This document shows positions 19,616 through 29,050 of a stretch of DNA of 64,000 bases, piece after piece. Made by a program: the position numbers and the translations under genes. This DNA is from Klebsiella sp. RHBSTW-00484. Lineage in GTDB: Bacteria > Pseudomonadota > Gammaproteobacteria > Enterobacterales > Enterobacteriaceae. The stretch lies in NCBI RefSeq assembly GCF_013705725.1, contig NZ_CP055481.1:1116001-1180000 (forward strand), written 5' to 3'. Within the stretch, counting starts at the first letter, position 1, and the number at the start of each line of letters is the position of its first letter. The notes below the pieces were generated by a model. That model was given only the letters and a program-made list of their open reading frames with translations. It was not told the DNA's origin and ran no database searches.

Positions 19616-20095
19616 TTAGTTTACAGAGAGAGTTACGTTCCAGGGCAACAGTTCTTTCACGCGGTTGGCAGGCCATGTATTGATGACGCTGACCACGTGC
19701 CGCAGCCAGGCCTCCGGCTCAATGCCGTTAAGTTTACAGCTACCGATCAGGCTGTACATCACTGCTGCACTGTCGCCACCACCATCAGAACCGAATAACA
19801 TATAGTTACGCCGCCCCAGCGCAACCACCCGGAGGGCGTTTTCACACAGATTATTGTCTATCTCCACCCAGCCATTGCGACAGTATTCGTTCAGGGCATC
19901 CCATTGTTTCAGCAGGTATGTGAACGCTTTCGCCGTATCTGAGTGACGCGACAGCATGCCCATCTGCTGCTGTATCCAGTCGTACAGTGACTGCATCAAC
20001 GGCATGTTTCTGGCTTTCCTGGCGGTCAGTCGCTCTTCTGCCGGACTGCCGCGGATCTCCGATTCGATAGCGTACAGAGCCCCGATACGGTTAGG
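19616..20095 (-). pseudogene. IS66-family tnpC C-terminal fragment
   Basis: Minus-strand frame [34 protein letters not shown]...[54 protein letters not shown]...[10 protein letters not shown] has the last catalytic region and natural C-terminus. The N-terminal half is gone, joined near 20095 to plasmid-mobilisation-like sequence. Confidence 0.8.
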
Positions 20096-20290
20096 GGTAG
20101 TGACCGGGTAACTGCTCTAATGCGCTCAGCAACTGTGTTTCCAGCTCTGTCATCCTGCTCTACTCCCGTACCAGCTTCACCGCGTTCCGCTTCCCGTTGC
20201 CCGCCGTCCAGCCCGCTTCGGCTTTCATTCCCTCCGGCAGCGCCGGTGGCAGAGTGGCAGACAAGTCGTTATCCGGCAGGCGAAGGGGCG
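20096..20290 (-). pseudogene. Possible plasmid mobilisation (mobC/mobD-type) remnant
   Basis: The minus strand contains [17 protein letters not shown] from about 20153, like the start of ColE1-type MbeD/MobD, preceded by a frame ending GNGKRNAVKLVRE, as expected for the end of an upstream mobilisation gene. Too short to be certain. Confidence 0.35.
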
Positions 20291-20710
20291 AGAAGACCTT
20301 ACAGGAGACAATATGAATCAGGGCAAGGCCTCTGACGTACCAGTTACGGACATGCTGAATTTTTTACGTGGTGGTGTGGGGGCATGCTTTTTGTCTTAGG
20401 GAATAAACATAACCACGATGCTACAGGGCTGAAAAAATTTGAAGATGTGAGTTCACTAGGCGTTACTTACGAAGCGTGTTGGCAGACCATTTAACGTGCA
20501 ATTCGTGATAAAGTCGAAACATTTAAACATGTTGCTAAATGTAAAATATTGGAATATTATTCTTACCTTTATGTATTTTCGCAAAATACAGGACGATTAA
20601 TCTTGTTTAAAAGCAGATTGTTCCTATTTTTGCTATTGCAATTCCAATCAATAGTCATTTCTTGATAGGCCCCCCCTAACAATGAGTGGTTTTCGATTGT
20701 TTTAAACGAT

Positions 20711-20740
20711 TTAACATTCTGAATACACTTAGACTATATT
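20711..20740 (+). promoter_or_regulatory. Candidate promoter of the fimbrial operon
   Basis: TTAACA (20711-20716) and TATATT (20735-20740) are 18 bp apart in the AT-rich leader about 95 bp before the pilin start. The stretch 20291-20835 otherwise holds only short fragments and no gene; I saw no invertible-element repeats in it. Confidence 0.35.
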
Positions 20741-20835
20741 CTGTCCAGCAATGGATTCATCGTGCTTCATTCCTGACAAGGAGTAGCATCGCTGAATGTA
20801 CTTTATAAGCGTATTAATTCATCGAGAGTCTAAAT

Positions 20836-21393
20836 ATGAAAATCTCTAAACTGTCTGCTGTATTGGCATTGGCTGTAAGCACTGCTGCAATTTCTTCTTT
20901 CTCAGCTCAAGCTACTGACGGGACTATTACTTTCAATGGTAGAGTGACTGACCAAACTTGTACTATATCCACCCCAGGCGGTAAAGATTTCACCGTAACT
21001 CTGCCAACTGTTTCTGCCTCTACTCTGGCAGCTCAGAGCGCAACTGCTGGCCGTACTCCGTTCGCGATCAATCTGAGCGACTGCTCTAAAGGCAATGTGG
21101 CTACTTATTTCGAGCCGGGCGCTACTGTTGATTTCAATACTGGCCGTCTGAATAACCAAGCGCAGACTGACGCTGCAACTAACGTACAGATTCAGTTGCT
21201 GGGCAGCAACAACCAATTCCTGCCAATCCTTGCTGCTGGTACTAATGGCGCGCAGGAGAACTCCCAGTGGGTTACCGTTGCTAACGAAGGTGACTCTGCT
21301 GACCTGAACTACTACGCTGAATATTACGCTACCAGCGCTGCCGGCGCCGGTGATGTAACTTCTACCGTCCAGTACACCATTATTTATCAGTAA
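20836..21393 (+). CDS. Major fimbrial subunit (type 1-like pilin)
   Basis: 185 residues: a signal peptide ending SFSAQA/TDGT near residue 26, then an Ig-like pilin domain with the paired cysteines in VTDQTCTIS and NLSDCSKG, and the C-terminal donor-acceptance pattern ending VQYTIIYQ with the penultimate Tyr usual for chaperone-usher subunits. Secreted to the periplasm and polymerised on the surface. First gene of a pilin-chaperone-usher-tip operon and followed by a partial terminator, which would make it the most abundant product. Confidence 0.9.
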   Translation: MKISKLSAVLALAVSTAAISSFSAQATDGTITFNGRVTDQTCTISTPGGKDFTVTLPTVSASTLAAQSATAGRTPFAINLSDCSKGNVATYFEPGATVDFNTGRLNNQAQTDAATNVQIQLLGSNNQFLPILAAGTNGAQENSQWVTVANEGDSADLNYYAEYYATSAAGAGDVTSTVQYTIIYQ

Positions 21394-21423
21394 GTAATAT
21401 TTCTTTAAGAAATATTCTTATCC

Positions 21424-21452
21424 CGGTGGGGATGTTATGTCCCCACCGTTTT
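21424..21452 (+). terminator. Hairpin after the major pilin, probable partial terminator
   Basis: Arms CGGTGGGGA and TCCCCACCG with a 7-nt loop, followed by TTTT, between pilin and chaperone. In fimbrial operons such hairpins reduce read-through so the pilin exceeds the assembly proteins. Confidence 0.7.
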
Positions 21453-21474
21453 CCCTTACTGTAGCGATAATATA

Positions 21475-22203
21475 ATGAAGAACTCATTTAAAAAATACAG
21501 CCTATTGCTGAGCGCCATGTTGTTCAGCAGCAGCGTTTTTTCCAGTGTCATTATTAACGGTACTCGTATTATTTATCCGGGGAAGCAACGGGAAGTTACC
21601 GTCCAATTATCAAATAATGGTGCTTCACCGGCACTTATTCAGTCTTGGATTGATGAAGGCGACGCAAAAACCACACCAGAAAACAGCAAAGCGCCATTTA
21701 TCATTTCACCGCCAATCAGCCGTGTTGAACCGACTACCGGCCAAGCGCTGCGTGTTTCATTGACCACGGCGAGTTTGCCGCAAGACAAAGAATCCTTGTT
21801 CTGGTTGAACGTACTGGAGATCCCGCCAGCACCAACCGGGGCTAACAATAGTGCACCTGAAAACTATTTACAGGTGGCATTCCGTTCCCGCGTAAAACTG
21901 TTATATCGGCCTACTGGTCTGCCGGGGGAAGCGAATGATGCACCCGAAAAACTGCAGTGGCGTTTCAGCACTGCGGGCGTCAGCGTGAAAAACCCAACGC
22001 CGTACTATGTGTCATTTACCGAGATTAATGCAGTCGTAAATCAAAAACGTGTGCCATTGGCCCCGAACGGTGACATGCTGGCACCTGGGCAGGAAAAAAC
22101 ATTGTCCTTCTCCGGTGACATCACGCGTATTGCTGATATTGCTTACACCACCATTAATGATTTTGGCGGACGCGTGTCCCGTACTAAGAATAAGCAAAAG
22201 TAA
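21475..22203 (+). CDS. Periplasmic fimbrial chaperone (PapD/FimC family)
   Basis: 242 residues with signal peptide (LLLSAMLFSSSVFS), the first Ig domain with TRIIYPGKQREVTVQLSNNG, the subunit-binding basic residues in that region, and LFWLNVLEIPP; the second domain includes KLLYRPTGLP and a C-terminal Lys-rich tail. Donates its G1 strand to pilins and carries them to the usher. 81 bp after the pilin and 75 bp before the usher. Confidence 0.92.
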   Translation: MKNSFKKYSLLLSAMLFSSSVFSSVIINGTRIIYPGKQREVTVQLSNNGASPALIQSWIDEGDAKTTPENSKAPFIISPPISRVEPTTGQALRVSLTTASLPQDKESLFWLNVLEIPPAPTGANNSAPENYLQVAFRSRVKLLYRPTGLPGEANDAPEKLQWRFSTAGVSVKNPTPYYVSFTEINAVVNQKRVPLAPNGDMLAPGQEKTLSFSGDITRIADIAYTTINDFGGRVSRTKNKQK

Positions 22204-22278
22204 TTCTTGGAACAGAGTTTCAGGCCCAGAACAATTTATTTCAGAGAGCGGGCTTAATTTGGTAAAGGAATGCTTTAT

Positions 22279-24840
22279 ATGAAAGAGTTACCTATCTCTG
22301 CAGCGATTAAAATGGCGTGGCCCAATTATAAATCGATTCTACTGTTAAGCGGCAGCGCGCTCTGTATGGCGGCCCCTGCAGCGTCTTGGGCGAATGGAGG
22401 GGCTGATAGCAAAAAGCCTACGGCACCGGTTGAAGCGACCTTTAACAGTAGCTTCCTGGTTGGGGAAGCGCAAGGTGTGGATCTTTCACGCTTCCGTGAT
22501 GGTAACCCGATCTTAGCGGGAAAATATTCGCTCGACGTGTATGTGAACGGCGAGTGGAAAGGCAAAAAAAACATCGACTTTAAAAACGTGCCGGGAAAAA
22601 ACAGCGCTGATACCTGCTTTACCCTACTGTCGTTGGATGAGTTTGGTGTAGACACCGCGACAATGAGCGGGGACCCTGCGGTTAATACCGAGACGTGCAA
22701 AACTCTGGCTCAGTGGGTGCCTGAAGCCTATTACCGTTTGGACACCAGTACACTGCGCATGGATATCAGTATCCCCCAAGCGGCGCTGCGGCGCAGCGCT
22801 CGCGGCTATGTAGATCCGCGCTTCTGGGATCGTGGCATTACCGCCGGCAGCTTGTTGTATAACTTCAATGCGTTCAATACTCACAGCTCCGCCAACGGCA
22901 GCAATTCTGATTCAACTAATGCATACTTAACTTTGAACGCCGGGCTGAACGTGGCTGGTTGGCAACTGCGTCATGACTCCAACGTGAACTGGCGTTCTAA
23001 CGACAGCACTCATTGGCAAAATACCGCGACTTACGCGCAGCGGGCAATGCCGTCTATCCGCGGCATGCTGACATTGGGTGACAGTTACACCAGCGGTGAT
23101 TTCTTCAACTCCATAGGTTTTCGCGGTGTTCAGATCGCCACGGATGATCGCATGCTGCCTGATTCCTTGAACGGGTATGCGCCGGTTGTGCGTGGGGTCG
23201 CGCAAAGCAATGCTCTGGTGGAAATACGCCAGAATAACCAGCTAATCTATCAAACTACCGTTGCTCCGGGCGAGTTTATCATCAACGATCTCTATCCTAC
23301 GGGTTACGGCGGCGATCTGAATGTTACCATAAATGAGGCCGATGGCAGCAAACGCCAGTTCAGTGTTCCCTATGCTTCGGTAGCGCAGATGCTTCGTCCA
23401 GGCATTCAGCGTTATGCAATAACCGCGGGTCGAGTACGCGATGATAATTTAAGCAAGGAACCCGATATGTTCCAGGCGACTTATCAGCGCGGTTTTACCA
23501 ACATTATTACGGGATACACAGGTGGGATCGTCAGTGATGGCTATGGCGCAGTGCTGGTGGGCAGCGCGGTTGCGACACCGATCGGCGCATTTGCGTTCGA
23601 CGTAACGCAGTCTAATACCCGACTGAAGCAAGGTGATCAGACAGGACAGAGTTATAAGCTCAGCTATAGCAAACTGATGGCCGAAACTAATACCAACTTC
23701 ACTATCGCCGCTTATCGCTATTCAACTTCCGGCTACCTATCTTTGCAGGATGCCGTCTACTCCCGAGACAATGAACGCAAGGGATTGAGCGTAGATGCGG
23801 TTAACCGCCAGCGTAGCGAATACCAGCTGACGCTGAACCAAGGGCTGGGGGACAATTACGGTTCCTTGTACATCACCGGTTCGGTGCGTGATTACTGGAA
23901 CCGTGGTGGGAGCACCAAGCAATACCAGGTGGGCTATAACAACTATTACAGTCGTGTGACCTATGGCCTTTCCGCTATGCGTACCACGGATATGTATAAC
24001 CGAGATGAGACTCGTTATTACCTGACATTGTCGGTTCCATTCAGCGTCGGTTCGCAGACCCTGAGCCTGAATAGTTCACTAGGCTATACCGACAACGGCT
24101 ACGACAGCAGTCGTGTGGGCCTGAATGGTTCAACCGGCGAAGACAACAACATCAGCTATAGTGCCACGTTGGCCAACGATCGTTCCGGCGGGACTAACAG
24201 TAGTGTGAGCGGTGAATACCGTAGTCGTTTTGCCACGATGAACGGGTCCTACAGCTATGGTAAAGATTACCGTCAATCTTCGATCGGCGTATCGGGTAGC
24301 GTCGTTGCCCATAGCGGTGGTGTCACACTGACACCGCAACGCGGGCAGACCATGGTGTTGGTGGAAGCCCCGGACGCCGCCGGCGCGATTGTGACCAACT
24401 CGTCAGGCGTTCGTATCGATGATAACGGTTATGCAGTGGTTCCTTATGTTGCGCCATATCGCATGACGAGCGTAACGCTCGATCCGAGCGGCATGTCGCG
24501 CGACGTTGAATTGGAAAGCAGCAGCCAACAGGTTGCACCCTATGCCGGTGCGATTGCCCGGTTGGAATTCAAGACAACGAAAGGCCAGGCGTTGATCATT
24601 CATGCACTCGGCCCTGATGGCAACGCGTTGCCGTTTGGCGCCGAAGTGCTGGATACCCGTAATCAGGTGGTCGGCATTGTTGGGCAGGGCAGCCGTATCT
24701 ACTTGCGTACCGAAGCTCAGAAAGGTTTGTTGCAAATTAAGTGGGGCACACAGCCAACGCAGCAGTGCTCTGTCAGCTACAGCGCTAAGGCGCAAATTAA
24801 TAATACTGACTACGAAATTATTGAAGCGAGTTGCAAATGA
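22279..24840 (+). CDS. Outer-membrane fimbrial usher (FimD/PapC family)
   Basis: About 853 residues. Signal sequence, N-terminal chaperone-binding domain (VEATFNSSFLVGEAQGVDLSRF, with DVYVNGEW), a 24-strand barrel with the middle plug (AQSNALVEIRQNNQLIYQTTVAPGEFIINDLYPTGYGGDL) and C-terminal domains with CSVSY and a closing Cys. The ATG at 22279 has AAGGA at a good distance; one at 22270 is too close to it. Its end overlaps the tip gene (ATGA at 24837). Confidence 0.93.
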   Translation: MKELPISAAIKMAWPNYKSILLLSGSALCMAAPAASWANGGADSKKPTAPVEATFNSSFLVGEAQGVDLSRFRDGNPILAGKYSLDVYVNGEWKGKKNIDFKNVPGKNSADTCFTLLSLDEFGVDTATMSGDPAVNTETCKTLAQWVPEAYYRLDTSTLRMDISIPQAALRRSARGYVDPRFWDRGITAGSLLYNFNAFNTHSSANGSNSDSTNAYLTLNAGLNVAGWQLRHDSNVNWRSNDSTHWQNTATYAQRAMPSIRGMLTLGDSYTSGDFFNSIGFRGVQIATDDRMLPDSLNGYAPVVRGVAQSNALVEIRQNNQLIYQTTVAPGEFIINDLYPTGYGGDLNVTINEADGSKRQFSVPYASVAQMLRPGIQRYAITAGRVRDDNLSKEPDMFQATYQRGFTNIITGYTGGIVSDGYGAVLVGSAVATPIGAFAFDVTQSNTRLKQGDQTGQSYKLSYSKLMAETNTNFTIAAYRYSTSGYLSLQDAVYSRDNERKGLSVDAVNRQRSEYQLTLNQGLGDNYGSLYITGSVRDYWNRGGSTKQYQVGYNNYYSRVTYGLSAMRTTDMYNRDETRYYLTLSVPFSVGSQTLSLNSSLGYTDNGYDSSRVGLNGSTGEDNNISYSATLANDRSGGTNSSVSGEYRSRFATMNGSYSYGKDYRQSSIGVSGSVVAHSGGVTLTPQRGQTMVLVEAPDAAGAIVTNSSGVRIDDNGYAVVPYVAPYRMTSVTLDPSGMSRDVELESSSQQVAPYAGAIARLEFKTTKGQALIIHALGPDGNALPFGAEVLDTRNQVVGIVGQGSRIYLRTEAQKGLLQIKWGTQPTQQCSVSYSAKAQINNTDYEIIEASCK

Positions 24841-25874
24841 TAAAGTATACATGTGTTCCATCGCTGAATAAAACGGCAGCGAAATGCCTGATGCTGCTCG
24901 GACTGCTAATGGCAGGTGGTCAGAGTGCTTATGCCGCCTGTTACGTCAATAATGGCTACAAGGCGCAAGTGATCAACATGAATCTTGGGCGTGTGCTGGT
25001 TACACCAAGCAGCCAGGTTGGGGATACTTTGGTCACCGCTCAGTTCACGATTAACCCGGTCTCTGGGTATGGCAGTTGTACTAATGGCGGCAACGCGATT
25101 GGGGAGATCCTCCAGGGCAGCCCGACGAGCTTCAGCAATGTGTGGAGTACCAATATTCCAGGTATCGGGATTCGTTTATACCGAGAAGCGGGGAGTATAA
25201 GTACCTATTATCCCCATACCTTGCGGTTGAACGGCAACATTGCTGTCAACCTGAACGGTGGTTATTTCAAGATCGACATTGTTAAAACCGCCGCACAAAC
25301 CGGTTCTGGGCAACTGGTCCCTGGAAAGTACACGACTTATTATATGGATGGCTCTGGACGGAACTTACCGATGCTGGAATCGATCGTCGACGCCAACAGT
25401 CTGACAATCGTTACATCGACTTGTAACGTGGACAGCGGTTCCAAGAACAAGGTGGTTAATCTGGATACCGTCACCGCAGCCTCATTTGGTGGTGTAGGTT
25501 CAACGCAGGGCGAAAAGGCATTTGATATCAATATTAATTGCGTTGGTGGCATTGGCGAGGATCTGTTGCCGGGCAATGCGGGGCAAGGGATCGTCAATGT
25601 ACGTTTTGACTATACGCAGGATGCTTCCAATGCTCCTGGCGTGATCAAATCCGAACCTGGTGCCAACACCGCATCCGGCGTTGCCATCCAGCTGTTGACT
25701 GGCAATACGACCCAGCCGATCAAGAATGGTGATGCGGTCAATGCCGGACGTACCATTCCTAAACAGTCCAATACGCTAACGTTGCCGCTGAAGGCGCGTT
25801 ACTATCGCACTGGCTCGACAATTAAAGGCGGCAATATAAAATCGACCGCCACCTTTACCATCGAGTACAACTAA
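24837..25874 (+). CDS. Fimbrial tip adhesin-like two-domain protein
   Basis: 345 residues: signal peptide (CLMLLGLLMAGGQSAYA/ACYV), an N-terminal region of about 190 residues with no strong family mark (the putative receptor-binding lectin domain), and a C-terminal pilin domain from STCNVDSG to STATFTIEYN with a donor-strand-accepting pattern. Position last in the operon and the double length fit a FimH/MrkD-type adhesin. The receptor cannot be told from the sequence. Translationally coupled to the usher. Confidence 0.82.
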   Translation: MIKYTCVPSLNKTAAKCLMLLGLLMAGGQSAYAACYVNNGYKAQVINMNLGRVLVTPSSQVGDTLVTAQFTINPVSGYGSCTNGGNAIGEILQGSPTSFSNVWSTNIPGIGIRLYREAGSISTYYPHTLRLNGNIAVNLNGGYFKIDIVKTAAQTGSGQLVPGKYTTYYMDGSGRNLPMLESIVDANSLTIVTSTCNVDSGSKNKVVNLDTVTAASFGGVGSTQGEKAFDININCVGGIGEDLLPGNAGQGIVNVRFDYTQDASNAPGVIKSEPGANTASGVAIQLLTGNTTQPIKNGDAVNAGRTIPKQSNTLTLPLKARYYRTGSTIKGGNIKSTATFTIEYN

Positions 25875-25888
25875 GCCGCGTTCAGACG

Positions 25889-25921
25889 AAAAAGCCAATG
25901 GAGTTACCCATTGGCTTTTTT
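25889..25921 (+). terminator. Rho-independent terminator of the fimbrial operon
   Basis: Arms AAGCCAATGG and CCATTGGCTT followed by a run of T, 15 bp after the adhesin stop. A textbook terminator. Confidence 0.9.
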
Positions 25922-26302
25922 GTTACGGAATCCCATGAATAATCTAAAAAAATCAGAAAGAGATTATCTCGCCTGTCACATCGGGGCAGGAAACAGGCGC
26001 TGATGCCGCCTGCCTATTCCGCGTTAATCCTTCCACCGTGGGGTTGATACCGGATGACGGATATAAATCTATGCGGGGGATTGATAGCAGAGCATGGTCC
26101 GCAAATCTGACAGCGTTGAATTATTGGCAGTGTGGGCAGAAAATGCCAAACACTCTGATTTTAAATTACATCGTCGGGTTGCCTAAAGAACTACTTTCGC
26201 CGGATCTGACCCGATGGGAAAAGAAGGGCAAAAATGACGAAGCCTTGTTACATTTTGCATGTGGTCTCGTCGTCTGGAATAAAGTCATATTGAGATAGAT
26301 TT
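25922..26302. other. Stretch without a supported gene
   Basis: An 86-codon plus-strand frame (26038-26298) ends ALLHFACGLVVWNKVILR, vaguely like the C-terminus of some IS5-group transposases, but the rest matches nothing I know. Treated as probable IS debris. Confidence 0.3.
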
Positions 26303-26890
26303 TTATTCAAAATTTAATTCATCATCGGCTTTTAACTTGACCATAAAATTATATAAGTCATGTGTGTTTTTTAATTTAAGTTTACTTACGATTTTCAACC
26401 TATGAGAATATACTGTCTTAAAATTAACATCTAAAATTGAAGATATTTTTTTACAATCATATTCGCTGGATATTAAGTCGAAAATAATTAATTCCCTTTG
26501 TGTTAAAGTATGAATGTAAATATATCGATGATATACTCCGTCAAGTATTTTTTGATAATCTGAAAGCGGAGATTTAAGATCTATAACAATTATTTTTGAA
26601 AAGAGGATTAGTCGATAATATGGAAAGGACTGAACATTATCAACTATGAATACAGGTACAGAATCAACAGGATTCAATAAATTATTATTGATAAACTTGA
26701 TCTTCTCATAGCAGGACAAGTTATCTTTTGCTAAATTAAAAAAAATTATACTGCTGGTGTGATTCTCTATTTTAAAGTTACAACTTTCAGAGAAAGGTAA
26801 TACATCAATATTTTTATTGATACTGCTGATAAATAACTGGATTGCCATTCCTGAAATATTATCTTCAGTGTAGATTTTTATTTTCTTCAT
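26303..26890 (-). CDS. LuxR-type response-regulator-like transcription factor
   Basis: 195 residues, AT-rich. The C-terminal HTH is clear: LTQRELIIFDLISSEYDCKKISSILDVNFKTVYSHRLKIVSKLKLKNTHDLY (about 130-180). The N-terminal 120 residues resemble a divergent receiver-like fold (IKIYTEDN start) but lack the usual Asp pocket and phosphoacceptor. Such proteins (FimZ, MrkI-like) control fimbrial operons; it lies downstream of the fimbriae in convergent orientation, next to an EAL gene, repeating the layout of fimbrial regulatory sets. Confidence 0.8.
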   Translation of the reverse strand: MKKIKIYTEDNISGMAIQLFISSINKNIDVLPFSESCNFKIENHTSSIIFFNLAKDNLSCYEKIKFINNNLLNPVDSVPVFIVDNVQSFPYYRLILFSKIIVIDLKSPLSDYQKILDGVYHRYIYIHTLTQRELIIFDLISSEYDCKKISSILDVNFKTVYSHRLKIVSKLKLKNTHDLYNFMVKLKADDELNFE

Positions 26891-27112
26891 CCGTATATCC
26901 TACGTATGGTCTACATTTCTTAAATATTTATCCTAGTGCATATCTCACACAACCCGATCTTTTATTCCGAGATGTTCCGAACTTACTTCCCTGTTTAATT
27001 TGAGCACAAATTCACGGTTTACTACGGCCAGATTCGACCATCATAAGCTCCGTTAATAAACATGTTTACTTCTGTGATCAGGAGTGAACTATAAACGGAG
27101 TAGAGTTAACAC

Positions 27113-27826
27113 TCATAGTGTAATTTCTGTTTTTACCCTCTGTGGTGTCGTGATAAGTTCATCAATCCTTTTCTCTGGCCACAGATATCCCTGTAAAGCG
27201 AACCATGGCATATCTTTTAACCATGAAACATAGTGCAAAGTCTCAACACCTTCAATGACCACTTTATAATTATTTACATGGAAGTAATTTAATAATGCAC
27301 ACATCAGGTCCTGCCCGCCGTTCTGCGCAGATAAATTCCACAGAAGGTTTTTACTAATCTTTATATTTTGAAATGAATTATTTTCTAATGCCATAAAACC
27401 TGCATACCCTGCACCGAAATCATCCATCCAGAGTGAATACTCTTTATTTAGAGTGTTAATGATTGACCCGGATTTCACCAGCGATTCAGAAAACTCATTC
27501 ATTTCAAAATGCAGACAACCGATTTTTCTTACCCATTGTATTATAGCGTCATCAGTCAGTATCTGTAATGTTGATTCATCAACATTCACTGTAGCAATAA
27601 TATCATTCTGATGAAACCACGACCGATGCTTTTCAACAAGCGAAATCTGCTGCAGAAGGATCTGCGAGCGTAGTGTGACAGATATCTGACGAAAAAATTC
27701 CTCCATGGGCAAGGGGGCGTCCGTTAGACGGGTCAGACACTCTACGGCAACAATATTTCCGTCACGACCGAACATGGGTTGAAAAACATAATATACATCA
27801 GCCAGCATATTGGGTGTAGTGAGCAT
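27113..27826 (-). CDS. EAL-domain protein, one conserved catalytic-site residue missing
   Basis: 237 residues, essentially one EAL domain with no sensor, as in MrkJ or YdiV types. Retained: E29 (in ECL instead of EAL), N81, E108, D135-D136 in DDFGAG, K156, E192 in EGVET and Q213 in QGYL. Changed: the Asp of the KID motif is Ser158 (KIS), and the final motif is QGYLWP. It may therefore bind but poorly hydrolyse cyclic-di-GMP, or act through protein contacts. About 220 bp separate it from the LuxR-type gene on the same strand; a link to fimbrial control is likely by context. Confidence 0.82.
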   Translation of the reverse strand: MLTTPNMLADVYYVFQPMFGRDGNIVAVECLTRLTDAPLPMEEFFRQISVTLRSQILLQQISLVEKHRSWFHQNDIIATVNVDESTLQILTDDAIIQWVRKIGCLHFEMNEFSESLVKSGSIINTLNKEYSLWMDDFGAGYAGFMALENNSFQNIKISKNLLWNLSAQNGGQDLMCALLNYFHVNNYKVVIEGVETLHYVSWLKDMPWFALQGYLWPEKRIDELITTPQRVKTEITL

Positions 27827-27844
27827 TAATAGCCCCTTAGGTTA

Positions 27845-28200
27845 TTTGAAGGTGACATCAACATTAGCCGATGCATTAAAAGCACCTATTCTGGTCAGAG
27901 CTGCGTAGGTGCGCCATTTCAGGCTGGCCAGAAAATGACTTTCAATGACGCTGCCGTTGACACAGCCAAGAGTGGCCGGGTTGTTCATCGGGATCCAAGC
28001 TGTTGGGGCTGAAGAAGATATCAATATCCCAAAACCTCTGTCAGAAGTGTGCAAAATAACCGTTGCATCCTAGATGAGATTAATAATGCTGAAGGTAACC
28101 ATCAGTGTTTGCCCCCCACCCTTGGTCAGTTCAGCCCTGATACTGAACGGAACCTGCTTTTCCCACTACTGCATTTCGCGCCAGAATTTTACTAAAATCC
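27845..28200 (-). pseudogene. Decayed fimbrial major-subunit gene
   Basis: Minus strand contains GFGILISSSAPTAWIPMNNPATLGCVNGSVIESHFLASLKWRTYAA...ANVDVTFK, a pilin C-terminal half ending at the stop near 27842. The frame is broken by stops and a shift just upstream (around 28070), and similarity to beta-strand pilin sequence continues weakly further on. 28201-28367 is very AT-rich and shows nothing. Confidence 0.55.
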
Positions 28201-28367
28201 ACCGCGGAATCATTATTGACTAAAAACATTATATTTTGACACATAATATATAAAATTTAGCCAAAATGTATAATCGTTATAAACGATTTATTTAACACTT
28301 TTCTTTGTTTATACCTATTGATTATGGTAATCAATAATTCTCAAACAATAGGATCAGGCTATTGAAT

Positions 28368-28700
28368 GTAACGTTCCGGTGAACGCACATTGACGACAGT
28401 GACCGGTTCTGCATTCCACAGTTCCAGTCAGTCGATCAGGAGATTTTTCGCGAAGGGTAACAGTTCGTGCAGCCTCTCCTGCGGTAATGAAGGCAGGCGC
28501 TCCAGCACCGATTTCAGCCAGCCATACGGCTCCACGCCGTTCAGCCGCGCTGTTTCCAGCAGGCTCATGATGGCAGCAGCACGATGCCCCGCCTGCAACG
28601 ATCCGGCGAACAGCCACGTATTCCGCCCCATCACCACCTGCCGGATCGCCCGTTCGCACCGGTTATTATCCAGCGGCAGCGCGCCGTCATCCACGAACCT
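28368..28700 (-). pseudogene. IS66-family end with tnpC C-terminal fragment
   Basis: An IS66 terminal repeat GTAACGTTCCGGTGAA starts at 28368, identical to that of the intact IS66. The minus frame DDGALPLDNNRCERAIRQVVMGRNTWLFAGS...LPFAKNLLID ends inside it. The element stops abruptly at about 28700 in the last codons of a higB gene, so the insertion or a later deletion removed most of both. Confidence 0.85.
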
Positions 28701-28725
28701 TCTGAACTATGAGGATTATCATTGA
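28701..28725 (+). pseudogene. higB: higB toxin 3' stump
   Basis: Codons for LLNYEDYH and a stop, overlapping the higA start (TGATG), match the usual C-terminal end of HigB toxins. Everything upstream is IS66 sequence. Confidence 0.6.
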
Positions 28726-29030
28726 TGAGACAGTTTAAAATCTCCCACCCCGGAGAGATGATCGCCAGGGATTTAGCTGATATGGGGATTAGCGGTTGTC
28801 GATTTGCTCTCAATATTGGGGTTACGCCAGCAACCGTATCTCGCCTTCTGGCTGGAAAAACTGCATTAACTCCCGCACTTGCCATTCGAATATCTGCTGC
28901 GCTAGGCAGTACGCCTGAGTTTTGGCTCAGACTTCAAAGTGCCTTCGACTTACGCCAGCTTGAAAGCGAGATAGACACCTCAAATATCGTGCTGTATGGC
29001 ACAGGAAGCGACGCAAAGACCAGCGCATAA
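28725..29030 (+). CDS. higA: HigA-family antitoxin (XRE HTH), orphan
   Basis: 101-residue HTH protein: [74 protein letters not shown] is diagnostic of HigA/VapI-type antitoxins. It would normally neutralise the ribosome-dependent RNase HigB and repress its own promoter. Here the toxin gene and native promoter upstream are replaced by an IS66 fragment, so it is an orphan; transcription would have to come from the IS side. The ATG at 28725 overlaps the toxin stop codon. Confidence 0.88.
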   Translation: MRQFKISHPGEMIARDLADMGISGCRFALNIGVTPATVSRLLAGKTALTPALAIRISAALGSTPEFWLRLQSAFDLRQLESEIDTSNIVLYGTGSDAKTSA

Positions 29031-29050
29031 AAGAAACCCGCCACTATCGG

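Noticed and set aside
20291..20835. Phase-variable (fim switch-like) element before the pilin
   Set aside because: No inverted repeats of suitable spacing and no dedicated recombinase gene beside it.
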